Source of the DNA: Glandiceps talaboti
Taxonomy: Eukaryota; Hemichordata; Enteropneusta; Spengelidae
Length of the DNA stretch: 30,000 nucleotides
NCBI RefSeq assembly: GCF_964340395.1
Contig: NC_135557.1
Coordinates: forward strand, 3,758,716-3,788,715
Reading direction: 5' to 3'
Shown: positions 10,957 to 21,737 of the stretch, one piece after another
How positions within the stretch are numbered: position 1 is the first letter of the stretch
How the letters are laid out: the number at the start of each line of letters is the position of its first letter
The notes under the pieces: model-generated
Seen by the model: only the letters and a program-made list of their open reading frames with translations
What the model was told of the DNA's origin: nothing
Database searches by the model: none
Program-made: the position numbers and the translations under genes

Positions 10957-11064
10957 TAAACCAAAGGCTGGATTACCAGTGTCCTATGAATTTACAGAAG
11001 ACATACCAAATGAGATGTTTGACTGGACAGTCCAAATGAGATGTTTGACTGGACAGTCCAAATG
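10957..11064 (+). CDS. Candidate exon or exon relic leading into the 26-bp minisatellite
   Basis: A good acceptor (pyrimidine-rich tract then TTTTAG at 10951-10956) precedes an open frame that starts with the second base onward (AAA CCA AAG) and reads KPKAGLPVSYEFTEDIPNEM, then FDW. It then enters the repeat and stops at TGA in its second unit, about 35 codons in all. No 5' splice site follows, so it could only be a terminal exon or a relic. I do not recognise the sequence. The frame is short enough to occur by chance. Confidence 0.2.
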
Positions 11065-11241
11065 AGATGTTTGACTGGACAGTCCAAATGAGATGTTTGA
11101 CTGGACAGTCCAAATGAGATGTTTGACTGGACAGTCCAAATGAGATGTTTGACTGGACAGTCCAAATGAGATGTTTGACTGGACAGTCCAAATGAGATGT
11201 TTGACTGGACAGTCCAAATGAGATGTTTGACTGGACAGTCC
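11008..11241 (+). repeat. 26-bp minisatellite, 9 identical copies
   Basis: Nine head-to-tail copies of a 26-bp unit containing AAATGAGATGTTTGAC and GGACAGTCC; I see no mismatch between copies. The unit includes an inverted repeat GACTG-GA-CAGTC. Because 26 is not a multiple of 3 and the unit lacks minus-strand stops, it produces long open frames in all three minus frames; these are not genes. Confidence 0.97.
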
Positions 11242-11532
11242 AAATAACTTAAACCAGAATGAACATTTCATTAAATAATAGCACAGTGGCTGTAAATGCT
11301 GCTGTCTTCCAATCTACAAAAATCTTGCCAGTAACTAAAGTCATTCAAACAAAACTCTGGGTTGAAATTTACATGAATTAGGAAGAAAGACTTTTTTGCC
11401 AAGTGAATGCTTCATGAAAATACAGCATGGTGGACAGAACAGGTCAGAACATAGTTATTTGTGACACTGTGTTGGTTACAAGCCATACATCACTTTACTC
11501 ATATGTATAAGACAACCAGTGAACTTGTAGTG

Positions 11533-11786
11533 GGCACATGTCATGGATGACTAATCTGTGTTTATTTTGGATTTTAATAATTTGCACAAAGTTAACAATG
11601 TGTAAAATATCAGTATGCACAATAACAAACCTTTTACACATTCCTAACCCTTTTTCGTATTTTATGAGTTGCAAACACGAACTTGCATTTGGTCGATGGA
11701 TTTCACATTGTTTTTAAACATAGTAGAGCTGTTTTATGAATTAGCAATCCAAAATAAATACCACTTTTGTCATCCATATGGCAACT
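11533..11786 (+). mobile_element. MITE-like foldback element B, copy 2
   Basis: Shares with 9611-9930, in the same orientation, the left-arm block TTTATTTTGGATTTT (11561), the core ACAATAACAAAC and TTTTACACATT (11620-11642), GAGTTGCAAAC, and the right arm AATCCAAAATAAAT then CATCCATATGGC (11771-11782). The ends are inverted repeats of each other (ATGGATGAC type). It is shorter by about 65 bp through internal deletions. Confidence 0.6.
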
Positions 11787-12054
11787 ATAAAAAACATAAA
11801 TCCATAATTCAGAAATCAAGAAGACAGATTTTTTAATTAACAAACAGAAATGTAATCATTGCATAATGTGATATACTGTGTCAGTTACCTTGTATGGAGG
11901 AAATGGTTTTGTGTTTGTTACTGGATCATTGTTTTGTAATTATCTGTAGCAACATTAACAGATATAGTTTGTACAGGAAATACAACAGCTTATACAAATA
12001 AATTGTATATTGTAATATTCAAACCTTTGTGATCATTTGTAATTATGTTTTAGA

Positions 12055-12366
12055 GGGACGCAATCTGGGTTTAGACATATTGTGTCTGAGTGGCTAAAGT
12101 CCTTGGGCAAGATTTGAACCTTGACTGTGCCTCAGTCAACCCAGTTGTATAATTGGGGACCTGGTAGGATGTAGGTTGCAATGTGAAGGCTTTAATCCTA
12201 TGCGCTTAAATGGCTGCAATGGATTGTATGCTCCCCGGGGAGTTGAGGAAGACTAAAGGGCCTCTGTGCTGTTCTGATCCGGAGCCAGGGGTAATAATTG
12301 TAAAGCGCTTTGAGCACGGAGTGGGAAAGCGATATATAAGAACCCAACATTATTATTATTATTATA
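12055..12366 (+). mobile_element. SINE with (ATT)n tail
   Basis: The body has the phrases TCCTTGGGCAAG, GCCTCAGTCAACCCAG, TATAATTGGGGACCTGGTAGG, AAAGCGCTTTGAGCACGG and GCGATATATAAGAA before an ATTATT tail. This is the conserved body of a SINE type common in marine invertebrate genomes. A tRNA-like head is only partly recognisable (an A-box-like TCTGAGTGGCTAAAG near 12084), so the 5' end may be truncated or diverged. The SINE is transcribed left to right in this orientation. The 65-codon open frame at 12210-12407 lies inside it and is not a gene. Confidence 0.7.
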
Positions 12367-12660
12367 TTTATTATTACTTATTTAGTACTCCTTTGTTACA
12401 GCATTGAAAATAGAAGAAGAAATCATCTGCATTGTTAGGTAAAAGTGTAAATGGGAGTACAGAAAATAGCAAAGCTAGTCCTGTCTGTCTCCTTTGGACA
12501 TATTTGAAATCTATCTTATGTACAATCTATAGTATTGACAAGAAAAATCTGTTAAACCATGTGTAATATCATGTTTTTGTAAAAGTTATGTAAATAAATG
12601 ATCATATAATAACGATTTTAAAATATCTTTTATTTATCCAAATCATTTTTTGAATTTCAG

Positions 12661-13030
12661 ATGTCACTAGTGCAGTACCCTAGTGCTGTATTGTTTAAAC
12701 AAACCATGGATATTGTTTATGCAAATTAAACAAACCATGGATATTGTTTATATGCAAATTAAACAGATCATGGATATTGTTTATGCAAATTAAATATACA
12801 TGAATATTGTTTATGCAAATAAAGCATTCTTTGAACACTATGCAAATCATTGGAACCGCGAGTACTGTTTATGCAAAGTAAACAAACCATGAACACTATT
12901 TATGCAAATTAGGCATACAATAACTACTGTTTATGAAAGTTAAGCCTACCATAAACTCCATTTTTGTAAAAGTAAGAATACCATAAATATCGTGAATTAA
13001 ACAAACTATAAATAATTCTTGTAAATGTAT
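12661..13030 (+). repeat. 31-bp decaying minisatellite with octamer motifs
   Basis: About ten units of roughly 31 bp start near 12697; the first reads AAACAAACCATGGATATTG then TTTATGCAAATT. The left units are nearly identical and the right ones diverge steadily until they fade out near 13030. Six perfect ATGCAAAT octamers (the POU-factor site) are preserved. Just before the array, a good acceptor (TTTCAG 12655-12660) is followed by a 22-codon frame from ATG 12661 that ends at TAA 12727 inside the first unit; this is too short to call an exon. Confidence 0.85.
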
Positions 13031-14980
13031 GAACCGTAATTAATTACATAAATATCATCAGGTATTCTTGACAATGTCACAATAATTCCCAGAATTCCGC
13101 ACAAAATTTGGTGTGAAAATCGAATCATCACGTAACATCCGCCTGATAGAGGGCGCACTGACCCTTGTAACCTCGAGTGTTTTACATCATGGTTTTTAAT
13201 ACGAACTCGTTAAATAGGGTAACACCGTGGGATTCCTGTAAAATTTACGTCTTTGGAATCCGCCCAATTAAATTGACGCACATGTGCAGTTTAGAGAATG
13301 AGAATTTCCGGATATTAATTGAAACATTTTTAATTTCAGTTAATAATTTACACATGATATCGCTTTGTTAATTTGGCAGGTTAACTATGAAAGCCATAAC
13401 TTGTAACATTTCTTTAGACCTTCAAGTCCTCTTTTGTCTTTTAATAGAGTTGACTTTGAATAGAAATGTGCAACAACTAATGCAGCTTGTTTCCGCACCA
13501 ATACACAGACACGCCTTTATACATGTTGTAGAACAATCCATTTTCCCACAATCTTACCAGGTCACCTGGACATTTTCGATGTAATTTTCACTTACTTCAC
13601 TGGACGACAATAGCGCATAATAGCTAAGTATTGACTAAAATGCCTTCTTGTACATGAACACAATGTACTAGTCTGTCAACTAGGCTTTGAGAATTAGCTG
13701 AAGTCGGCAAAGTTCCATTTTTTCTAGTCACTGTGGTGAAAATATCCAGGTTTACATTATGTCCTCCCAGTATTTTCTCATAGTGTTTCTCCTTCATATT
13801 TCCAATTCCTTCCGTTTCCTTCTCTTTCAACGCCCCCTCCCTTTCCTCCCCACTCCTATAGTGCTATTAGTTAGTTACCAGATCCGGAACACTTATTAAC
13901 ATGTAAACACATACTTAAGTATCCCTAACAATAGCCTGGGTGTTTACACATACATTAATTGATTCGTAAATAACTGCGTACAGTTAACAAAGGTATCAAC
14001 TCGAAATGTGAAAATGAAGAATGAATGCGTTAAGCCTGCCGAATTCTGTGGTATAGGAATTGAGACGAGAACTGAAATGATGGATAATCCCTATCTCTTC
14101 ACTTTTCCTGGGATGAGGATTTATCTTAAAAGGCCCACTCCAGATTACGATTAACATAAAGGTGTAAAATACAGTTCTCTGGCAGATCTAGAACTATTGC
14201 ATAAAAGAGTAATCCTGCCAAATCTTTATCGCTCCATTGATAAGATAACACTAATCCGAGAACCTTGGATTGAAATATTGGCCTTTAAAGTTTACGTGCT
14301 ATTCAACCAGGAGTTAGGCCTATACTGTGATTAATAATTTCAAGAACATTAGGTAGCACCCCCCCACTACCGCCCACCCTGCGTTGGGCCTATTAGCTAG
14401 CACCCCCCCCCCCCCACCTAGCTCACGTCCATTACCATCATTACAGATTAATACTATCTCTAAACTCCGAGATTCTTTTTTTTCCCGAAAAAAACCATGA
14501 AAATTGGTAGATGTACGTGACCACTGAGAAATGTTAATGGGCATATCATTACACAAACTGGAATACAAATTTAGTGTTGCTTACGGATATGTTTGGTTTT
14601 ATCAAATAATGACATCACATTGGATCATGGAAGACCATGACAAATACCATAGACGTTGGAAATAACATACTTTTACCATAGTATGCACTCAGTATTCCAG
14701 AGAACACCACAAGCCACAAATTGTTGAGTTTACCACAAGCTCTGACATAAATGATATAAACATTTGGCTGCCTGATCCTCGTTGCCATGGCACCGTGATC
14801 ATCTGAGATGTTCTTGAAAAAATAACAAACGTCTCCATGGGGATAATATTTATCTTGTCTGTTTCATGTTTCCTCATTTTTAGGTTCGATGAATTTAAAT
14901 GATTTTGGTATTTTAGTTATTGCCCTAAAGATAAGATGAGAAGTTTAACACGTTTTCACTACGATTTAGGCTTGCAAAAG
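13031..14980. other. Gene-free stretch
   Basis: Only chance-level open frames of about 62-82 codons are present. Poly-C runs occur at 14357-14416. A possible small MITE-like unit spans 14125-14290, with ends CTTAAAAGGCC and GGCCTTTAAAG forming a near-perfect 11-bp inverted repeat 166 bp across. Confidence 0.4.
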
Positions 14981-15140
14981 CAGAAGGCAAGCATTCTGTA
15001 GGGGTATCTGATTGGACCGCAGAAGGCAAGCATTCTGTGTCGGAGTATCTGGTTGGACCGCAGAAGGCAAGCATTCTGTCGGAGTATCAGGTTGGACCGC
15101 AGAAGGCAAGCATTCTGTCGGTGTATCTGGTTGGACCGCA
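14981..15140 (+). repeat. 39-41 bp minisatellite, 4 copies
   Basis: Copies start at 14981, 15020, 15061 and 15100 with CAGAAGGCAAGCATTCTGT and end with GGTTGGACCG. The length variation is a GT insertion in the second unit. Confidence 0.95.
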
Positions 15141-16033
15141 GATAAGTTGGTTGTGCGACGATGTATCAACGATTTCACACTATTTCTTTTTCTGGAAGCA
15201 CTCTGACCAATACATGATTTCTCTTCTTTATCCCTTTTCCTCGAAGTATTATTTGTTCCTAAATCTCAAAAGGGAGAAGAGAATATGAATAATGCCAAAG
15301 GGTGTGTAGTAAATAATTGGGGTGTCTATAACCTCAAACAATTTGTCAGTTGTCTGAGCTATCTTAACTTAGGAATACCTCCGTCTACGAATGAATGGAT
15401 AAGTGTACCCCTTCCTCCGAGGTACGTCGACAGAAGGATCAAGTTTAAAATGCGTGAAATTCGTACTTAACGTATGACTGGTCGCCAGTTATCTTAAGAT
15501 ATCTTAAGATGTATAGATGTTGCCAACCAAAAAATGACGCGACTTCGCCAGCTTTGCAAAATGCTATCATTTCGGAGTACAAAAGAAACGTGATCAATTA
15601 TTCATATATATCTTTTGTGATCGTAGTTTGGCTACACCCCTCTTAATCTTAATATCGACGTACACTGATTGTCCATTTTGCAGCCATACCACACACCTTC
15701 TTTTTTATGTCGTAGTCTCAACTCTCATACCCGTTGTCGATTTCAGAACGAAAAAGATGGACTTATGAAAAACGGGAAGGCTTGTGTTTGCTCGGCGCTC
15801 TAACCCGAAACGTGATAAAATATTAAAATTGTCATAAAAATAACATGGCATACATTGGAATTTTGACTGGGATCTTGGTGGGTACCGGGTTTGAAAAGAC
15901 GATGAACAAAAAGATTTCCGCAAGTAGTTGTCATTTTATTCAAAGCTAAAATAAAAGATGCCTAATTTACATAACAATGGCGCGAACACGTATCGATTGC
16001 GTCGGTACCAAGTGAGTTACCAAGTTCATGTAT

Positions 16034-16117
16034 TGACGTCAATTCCTAATATTTTTTTGATAGGGGTGTGCAGCCTATAAAAAGATGTGTGAACATAAGC
16101 TGCCTCTTTCGTTCAAG
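16034..16117 (+). promoter_or_regulatory. Candidate promoter with CRE, TATA box and short first exon
   Basis: A perfect CRE (TGACGTCA, 16034-16041) is followed 35 bp later by TATAAAAAG (16076-16084). A start about 30 bp on would fall near 16106, and a strong donor AAG|GTAAGTG has its GT at 16118. That would make a non-coding first exon of roughly 10-20 bases pointing toward the candidate exon at 21738 and the channel exon at 23437. Each element is seen in the sequence; their combination into a promoter is inference. Confidence 0.35.
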
Positions 16118-16205
16118 GTAAGTGCAAGATTTTGGACACATTTCGATGACGTAGCATCATGTGATGTAATAGTAAGAGAGTAGACGATATAATGACAACA
16201 TAATG

Positions 16206-16300
16206 ATAGGTATTTTACCCCCTTTGACCACTCTGCCCCTCACCTACTCAACTCTGCCCCTCTCCTACTCAACTCTGCCCCTACCCTAGTCTCACTCTGA
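16206..16300 (+). repeat. Short C-rich tandem repeat
   Basis: Three to four diverged ~26-bp units containing ACTCAACTCTGCCCCT. Confidence 0.75.
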
Positions 16301-17207
16301 CCACATAGACTTTTCGACTTTTTCTGTACCCCAGATGTAAGGGTTCACACAGGCATGAGTAGTGGGTACCTGTTTCAAAAATACAACATCGGTATTCTAG
16401 ATAAAGTGAGAAAACGTCACCATATCCAATAAGTTACTTATCTCAGAGATTGAAAGGTGTTCACAGAGGAGTATCAGATAAACAGGTGAGACATATACCA
16501 TATATTCTTTGATTATGTTTATATATAACAGGTCATGTTTAGTGTCAGTAAACCAGAGATTATTACCTATGTGTCAGTTAGTCATTAAAATTTAAATAGA
16601 CATGAGAAATACAAAAAGGGTTGTTATTTGACACTGCTTTTTGACAAAAAAGCAAGAAAAACATTGATAGATTAGGTTTTCAAGAAAATATTTGAATCTG
16701 AGAATTCTGATGTACATGTATAATAATGATAATAATAATACTTGGGTTTGTTATTTTGCTTATGATGACGTCATTGAATTATTAAAATGAAGTGGAGATA
16801 CATGACGTAGATATGATGGTACTAATAGACTCGACTAGAGTTGGTCACTAGCTATTTATTCAAAACTATGCAAAACTTACATTTCTAGTTATAATCTAAC
16901 ACATCTTTCCCCTAAACTGCAAATTCTTAAACTAAGTAATGATGATGTTTGCAGGGTATGTACATAGCCACCATCTTGGATTGATGTATTGTAAACATTG
17001 TATGATTGTAGACGTTTCGAACTGACTTCTTGAGCAATAATAATAACACATCGTTAGTTTCGCGCGCGTCTCTCCAAAATGATTTTGTACAGTTTAACAT
17101 ACGTCAAATTGCTCAGTTACAATTGTTTTGGGTAAATATTACAAATACGACGAAACAAGAGTAACATAACCCCTTCGTAACTTAAACCATAGAACTATAA
17201 CAAAACA

Positions 17208-17605
17208 TTTTTTTTTTAAATTTAGGAAAATAAAGGATCCCATCATATCATTTTTACTTCAACGTAAAATACAAATCGTGGACGAATTTCACCGAAAATA
17301 TCCAAAATTTGAAGTTTGATTTATTTTCCCTTTGAAATGATAAAATAGAAACGTTTTTTTTAAATTTAGGAAAATAAAGGATCCCATCATATCATTTTTA
17401 CTTCAACGTAAAATACAAATCGTGGACGAATTTCACCGAAAATATCCAAAATTTGAAGTTTGATTTTTTTTCCCTTTGAAATGATAAAATAGAAACGTGG
17501 GGTATACTGTCTTCTTTTCAAGGAAATCAACAATTTTGTTTTATTTTCCTAAAAGAGTTACAATAGTATTTGGCGGCCATATTGGATTCTAAGATACCTT
17601 AATGT
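17208..17605 (-). repeat. Dispersed repeat C, copy 1, with a 144-bp internal tandem duplication
   Basis: 17214-17357 and 17358-17501 are the same 144-bp block (both contain AAAGGATCCCATCATATC) with a single visible substitution near 17322/17466, so the duplication is recent. The segment up to GGCGGCCAT (17572) and AAGATACCTTA (17591) matches 28472-28642 in reverse orientation, which marks it as a dispersed repeat. No coding frame is present. Confidence 0.75.
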
Positions 17606-18320
17606 TGGTATTAGTTTGACCTTTATATCAGACATTGTACGGTCATTCCTTGATTTTAACTGAATTATTTGTTTTGAATTACTTCTTGAACAAAGTAACA
17701 ATAAAAGTTCAAATAGTTTATTTCCGATGAACATTTCACGCGTCATTAGGAACTGAACATTTCGCTTTGACCGTTTATCCTCGTCATTTTTTCAAAGCCA
17801 AGTACTCGTGTGTCAGGGTGCATTAACATATGAACCTAAATTGCCAGGAATGTGTATGGTCATTTCGGTCATTTAGCGATCGGAAACACGTGTTAAATCG
17901 GTTGTAATTTCTAGCGCACTAACTCTAGAAATCTATCATTTACCATCATTACTGTAATTCTACTTTTTCTAATTGCATCGTATTTTTACTTGGTGATGAC
18001 GTCATCATACAACCGATAAACTTACCAAACCTCCTATAGAAGTTTATGAATAACGTTTCAGGATCGATCACATGTAAATGACAAAGTTGTAAAGGCAAAC
18101 GATTCTCAAAGGCTGAAGTAAACTTATCTTTAGTTCAGACCACAAAGTGGTCTGAGGCTTTAGTTAGAATGTTCTTAGCACATCCTTGTTGCTATTGCGA
18201 TGATAATGGCGCCATATTGCTGTGATTATTGCTGTTGAAGAATTGTGTACAGTCTTGTTTGTGGTTGTACTACAACCTAAATTACAAGCGATGTATTTAT
18301 ATGACTTATATGACCACTTT
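17606..18320. other. Gene-free stretch with a CRE and a perfect hairpin
   Basis: A CRE TGACGTCA lies at 17997-18004. A hairpin with 9-bp arms, TCAGACCAC and GTGGTCTGA, and an AAA loop lies at 18135-18155. No exon is seen. Confidence 0.5.
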
Positions 18321-18321
18321 A

Positions 18322-19612
18322 CAATCTATCTTATATCTATCTGATATGAGTTGATATCTACCTAATACAAGTTGATATCTATCTGATATGAGTTGATATC
18401 TACATGATATGAGTTGATACCTACCTGATATGAGTTGGTATCTATCTGATATGAGTTGATATCTATCTGATATGAGTTGATATCTACCTAATACAAGTTG
18501 ATATATATCTGATATGAGTTGATATCTACATGATATGAGTTGGTATCTATCTGATATGAGTTGGTATATATCTGATATGAGTTGATATCTATCTGATATG
18601 AGTTGGCATCTACATGAATATGAGTTGGTATCTATCTGATATGAGTTGATATCTACCTGATACAAGTTGATATATATCTGATATGAGTTGATATCTACCT
18701 GATATGAGTTGATATCTATCTGATAAGAGTTGATATCTATCTGATATGAGTTGATATCTATCTGATATGAGTTGATATCTACCTGATATGAGTTGATATC
18801 TACATGATATGAGTTGATATCTACCTGATATGAGTTGATATCTACATGATATGAGTTGATATCTATCTGATACAAGTTGATATCTACATGATATGAGTTG
18901 CTATCTACCTGATATGAGTTGGTATCTATCTGATATGAGTTGATATCTACATGATATGAGTTGGTATCTATCTGATATGAGTTGATATGTATGTGATATG
19001 AGTTGCTATCTACATGATATGAGTTGGTATCTATCTGATATGAGTTGATATCTACATGATATGAGTTGATATCTATCTGATACAAGTTGATATCTACATG
19101 ATATGAGTTGCTATCTACCTGATATGAGTTGGTATCTATCTGATATGAGTTGATATCTACATGATATGAGTTGGTATCTATCTGATATGAGTTGATATGT
19201 ATGTGATATGAGTTGCTATCTACATGATATGAGTTGGTATCTATCTGATATGAGTTGATATCTACATAATATGAGTTGCTATCTATCTGATACGAGTTGC
19301 TATCTATCTGATATGAGTTGATATCTATCTGATACAAGTTGATATATATCTGATATGAGTTGCTATCTATATGATATGAGTTGGTATCTACATGATATGA
19401 GTTGATAGCTAACTGATACGAGTTGATATCTATCTGATACAAGTTGATATATATCTGATATGAGTTGCTATCTATATGATATGAGTTGGTATCTACATGA
19501 TATGAGTTGATAGCTAACTGATACGAGTTGATATCTATACGATATAAGTTGATATCTGCCTGACATGGGTTGGTATCTACCTGATATAGGTTGATATCTA
19601 CCTGACATGAAA
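18322..19612 (+). repeat. Large 21-bp minisatellite with higher-order structure (~60 copies)
   Basis: The unit is TGATATGAGTTGATATCTA plus two bases, varying mainly at TCT/CAT/CCT before TGAT and at GATATC/GGTATC/GCTATC. Blocks of ten units (210 bp) are duplicated: 18871-19080 matches 19081-19290 almost perfectly to about 19265. Further on, a five-unit block (105 bp) is duplicated around 19319-19535. The 21-bp period gives a 378-codon minus-strand frame of seven-residue repeats, which changes frame near 18615 at a one-base insertion without meeting a stop. Confidence 0.97.
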
Positions 19613-20430
19613 AAAACAGCTACATCTATTTAGTGCATTGCAGTTCCTTTCAATTACAGGCAATCAGATTCTATGTACAGACTTCCCGTCATACATTGTC
19701 ACATCTACCTTTTCAAGATACAGTGTGTGTTGTATTATCTTGGTTTCATTTTCCTTCCTGTATCCTCACCGACTGGTCATGTGTGACGTCATAATGAAAT
19801 TCCGCTTCTTTTGTTTCAAGTAGACATATACATGTATAATATCTGTCCACGGTGACGTCATCTACCGGCTGATTGTACAAAAGAACTATAGCAAACCATG
19901 TTCGCACACATGTTTTATAACCTCAACTTTCAAAGCAGCTGATGTGATCTTCATTTTTTACACCTTTTTCAGTTATCTCTAATGAGAAGGTCGTTCGTTG
20001 ATAAAGAACAAAACAGACAAACAAACAAATTACTTACATCATTCTAATTATTTGAAATTCAAACTTTGTGAATTTTTTACTGAGATTCATCTTATTTAGT
20101 CTAAAACTTACCGGAACTGGATTATATTTACTGGTTTCGAAACACAAGCAAATAAGACAGAGACAGTAATAATTATATTAGAATATAAATTAGACATCTA
20201 CATGATATTACGCAAGTAGTGTTATTTATATAGTTGTCGAGATAAAATCTATAGCATATCTGATGATAATGAATACCAACGACAGCTGGACATGATAAGA
20301 GCTATGAAGCTATACATATACGTGATTTGACAATGAAAATAATATATTTGCCCTTTAGATTTGACGTTTCCGAGGAAGACGTTTCTTGGTGCCATAACTC
20401 AATGTTTCTTGTACATTTACCTTGATTTGT
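19613..20430. other. Gene-free stretch with two CREs
   Basis: TGACGTCA at 19784-19791 and 19853-19860. An acceptor-like TTACAG at 19653-19658 precedes a short open frame but no usable donor follows, so I do not call an exon. Confidence 0.5.
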
Positions 20431-20439
20431 TATTGTGTC

Positions 20440-21690
20440 CAGTAAAACTAAATATTGCTTATTTTATCCTGCAAATCAAAGTGTTGCCTATTGTGTCCAG
20501 CAAATCAAAGTGTTGCCTTCTGTATCCTGTAACTCAAGGTGTTGCCTATTGTATCCTGCAAATCAAAGTGTTGCATATTGTGTCCATCAACTTAAAATGT
20601 TGCGTATTGTGTCCAGCAACTCAAAGTGTTGCGTATTGTGTCCAGCAACTCAAAGTGTTGCCCATTGTGTCCAGCAACTCAAAGTGTTGCCTGTTGTGTC
20701 CTGCAACTCAAAGTGCTGGGTATTTTGTCTTGCAACTCAAAGTGTTGCCTACTGTGTCCAGCAACTCAAAGTTTTGCCTATTGTGTCCTGTAACTCAAAG
20801 TGTTGTCTACTGTGTCCTGTAACTCAAAGTGTTACCTATTGTGTCCTGTAACTCAAAGTGTTGCCTATTGTGTCCTGTAACTCAAAGTGTTGCCTACTGT
20901 GTCCAGCAACTCAAAGTGTTGTCTAATGTGTCCTGTAACTCAAAGTGTTGTCTAATGTGTCCTGTAACTCAAAGTGTTGCCTACTGTGTCCTGTAACTCA
21001 AAGTGTTGTCTACTGTGTCCTGTAACTCAAAGTGTTGCCTACTGTGTCCAGCAACTCAAAGTGTTGTCTATTGTGTCCAGCAACTCAAAGTGTTGTCTAT
21101 TGTGTCCTGTAACTCAAAGTGTTGCCTATTGTGTCCTGTAACTCAAAGTGTTGTCTATTGTGTCCTGTAACTCAAAGTGTTGCCTATTGTGTCCTGTAAC
21201 TCAGTGTTGCATATTGTGTCCAGCAATTCAAAGTGTTGTCAACTGTGCCCTGTAACTCAAAGTGTTGTCTATTGTGTCCTGTAACTCAAAGTGTTGTCTA
21301 TTGTGTCCTGCAACTCAAAGTGTTGTCTATTGTGTCCTGTAACTCAAAGTGTTGTCTATTGTGTCATGTAACTCAAAGTGTTGCCTATTGTGTCCTGTAA
21401 CTCAAAGTGTTGTCTATTGTGTCCTGTAACTCAAAGTGTTGCCTATTGTATCCTGTAACTCAAAGTGTTGTCTATTGTGTCCTGTAACTCAAAGTGTTGC
21501 CAATTGTGTCCAGTAACTCAAAGTGTTGGGTATTTTGTCTTGCAACTCAAAGTGTTGCCTACTGTGTCCAGTAACTCAAAGTGTTGCCTATTGTGTCCAG
21601 CAATTCAAAGTGTTGCCGACTGTGCCCTGCAAGTCAAAGTGTTGCCTATTGTGTTGTACAAGTCAAACTAAGGCCCATTGTGTCCTGTAA
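20440..21690 (+). repeat. Large 29-bp minisatellite (~41 copies)
   Basis: The unit contains AACTCAAAGTGTTGCC and TATTGTGTCCTGT. Unit variants (CCTGT/CCAGC, GCC/GTC, TATT/TACT) are scattered, with more divergence at both ends, as in an array that expands from its middle. Because 29 is not a multiple of 3, the stop-free unit makes several overlapping plus-strand frames with a 29-residue period; these are repeat artefacts. Confidence 0.97.
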
Positions 21691-21737
21691 GTGCAGACGA
21701 AATAATAACTCTCTGTTTCTCAATTCTATCGTTACAG

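Noticed and set aside
10973-11271. Three overlapping minus-strand frames (72-95 codons)
   Set aside because: All three frames are open because the 26-bp unit has no minus-strand stop; identical copies show no codon-level selection.
12210-12407. 65-codon frame with a compact basic/acidic stretch
   Set aside because: It is the body and tail of the SINE, with Tyr repeats from the (ATT)n tail.
13177-13584. Two consecutive plus-strand frames of 64-65 codons
   Set aside because: No start context, domain or splice sites that would support them; length is at chance level.
19638-19823. Possible exon after acceptor TTACAG at 19658
   Set aside because: No convincing donor follows before stops, and the peptide resembles nothing I know.
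20361-21671. Plus-strand frames with CCLLCPATQSV-type repeats that look like Cys-rich modules
   Set aside because: A 29-residue period equal to three 29-bp units read in all frames; a DNA repeat, not a protein repeat.
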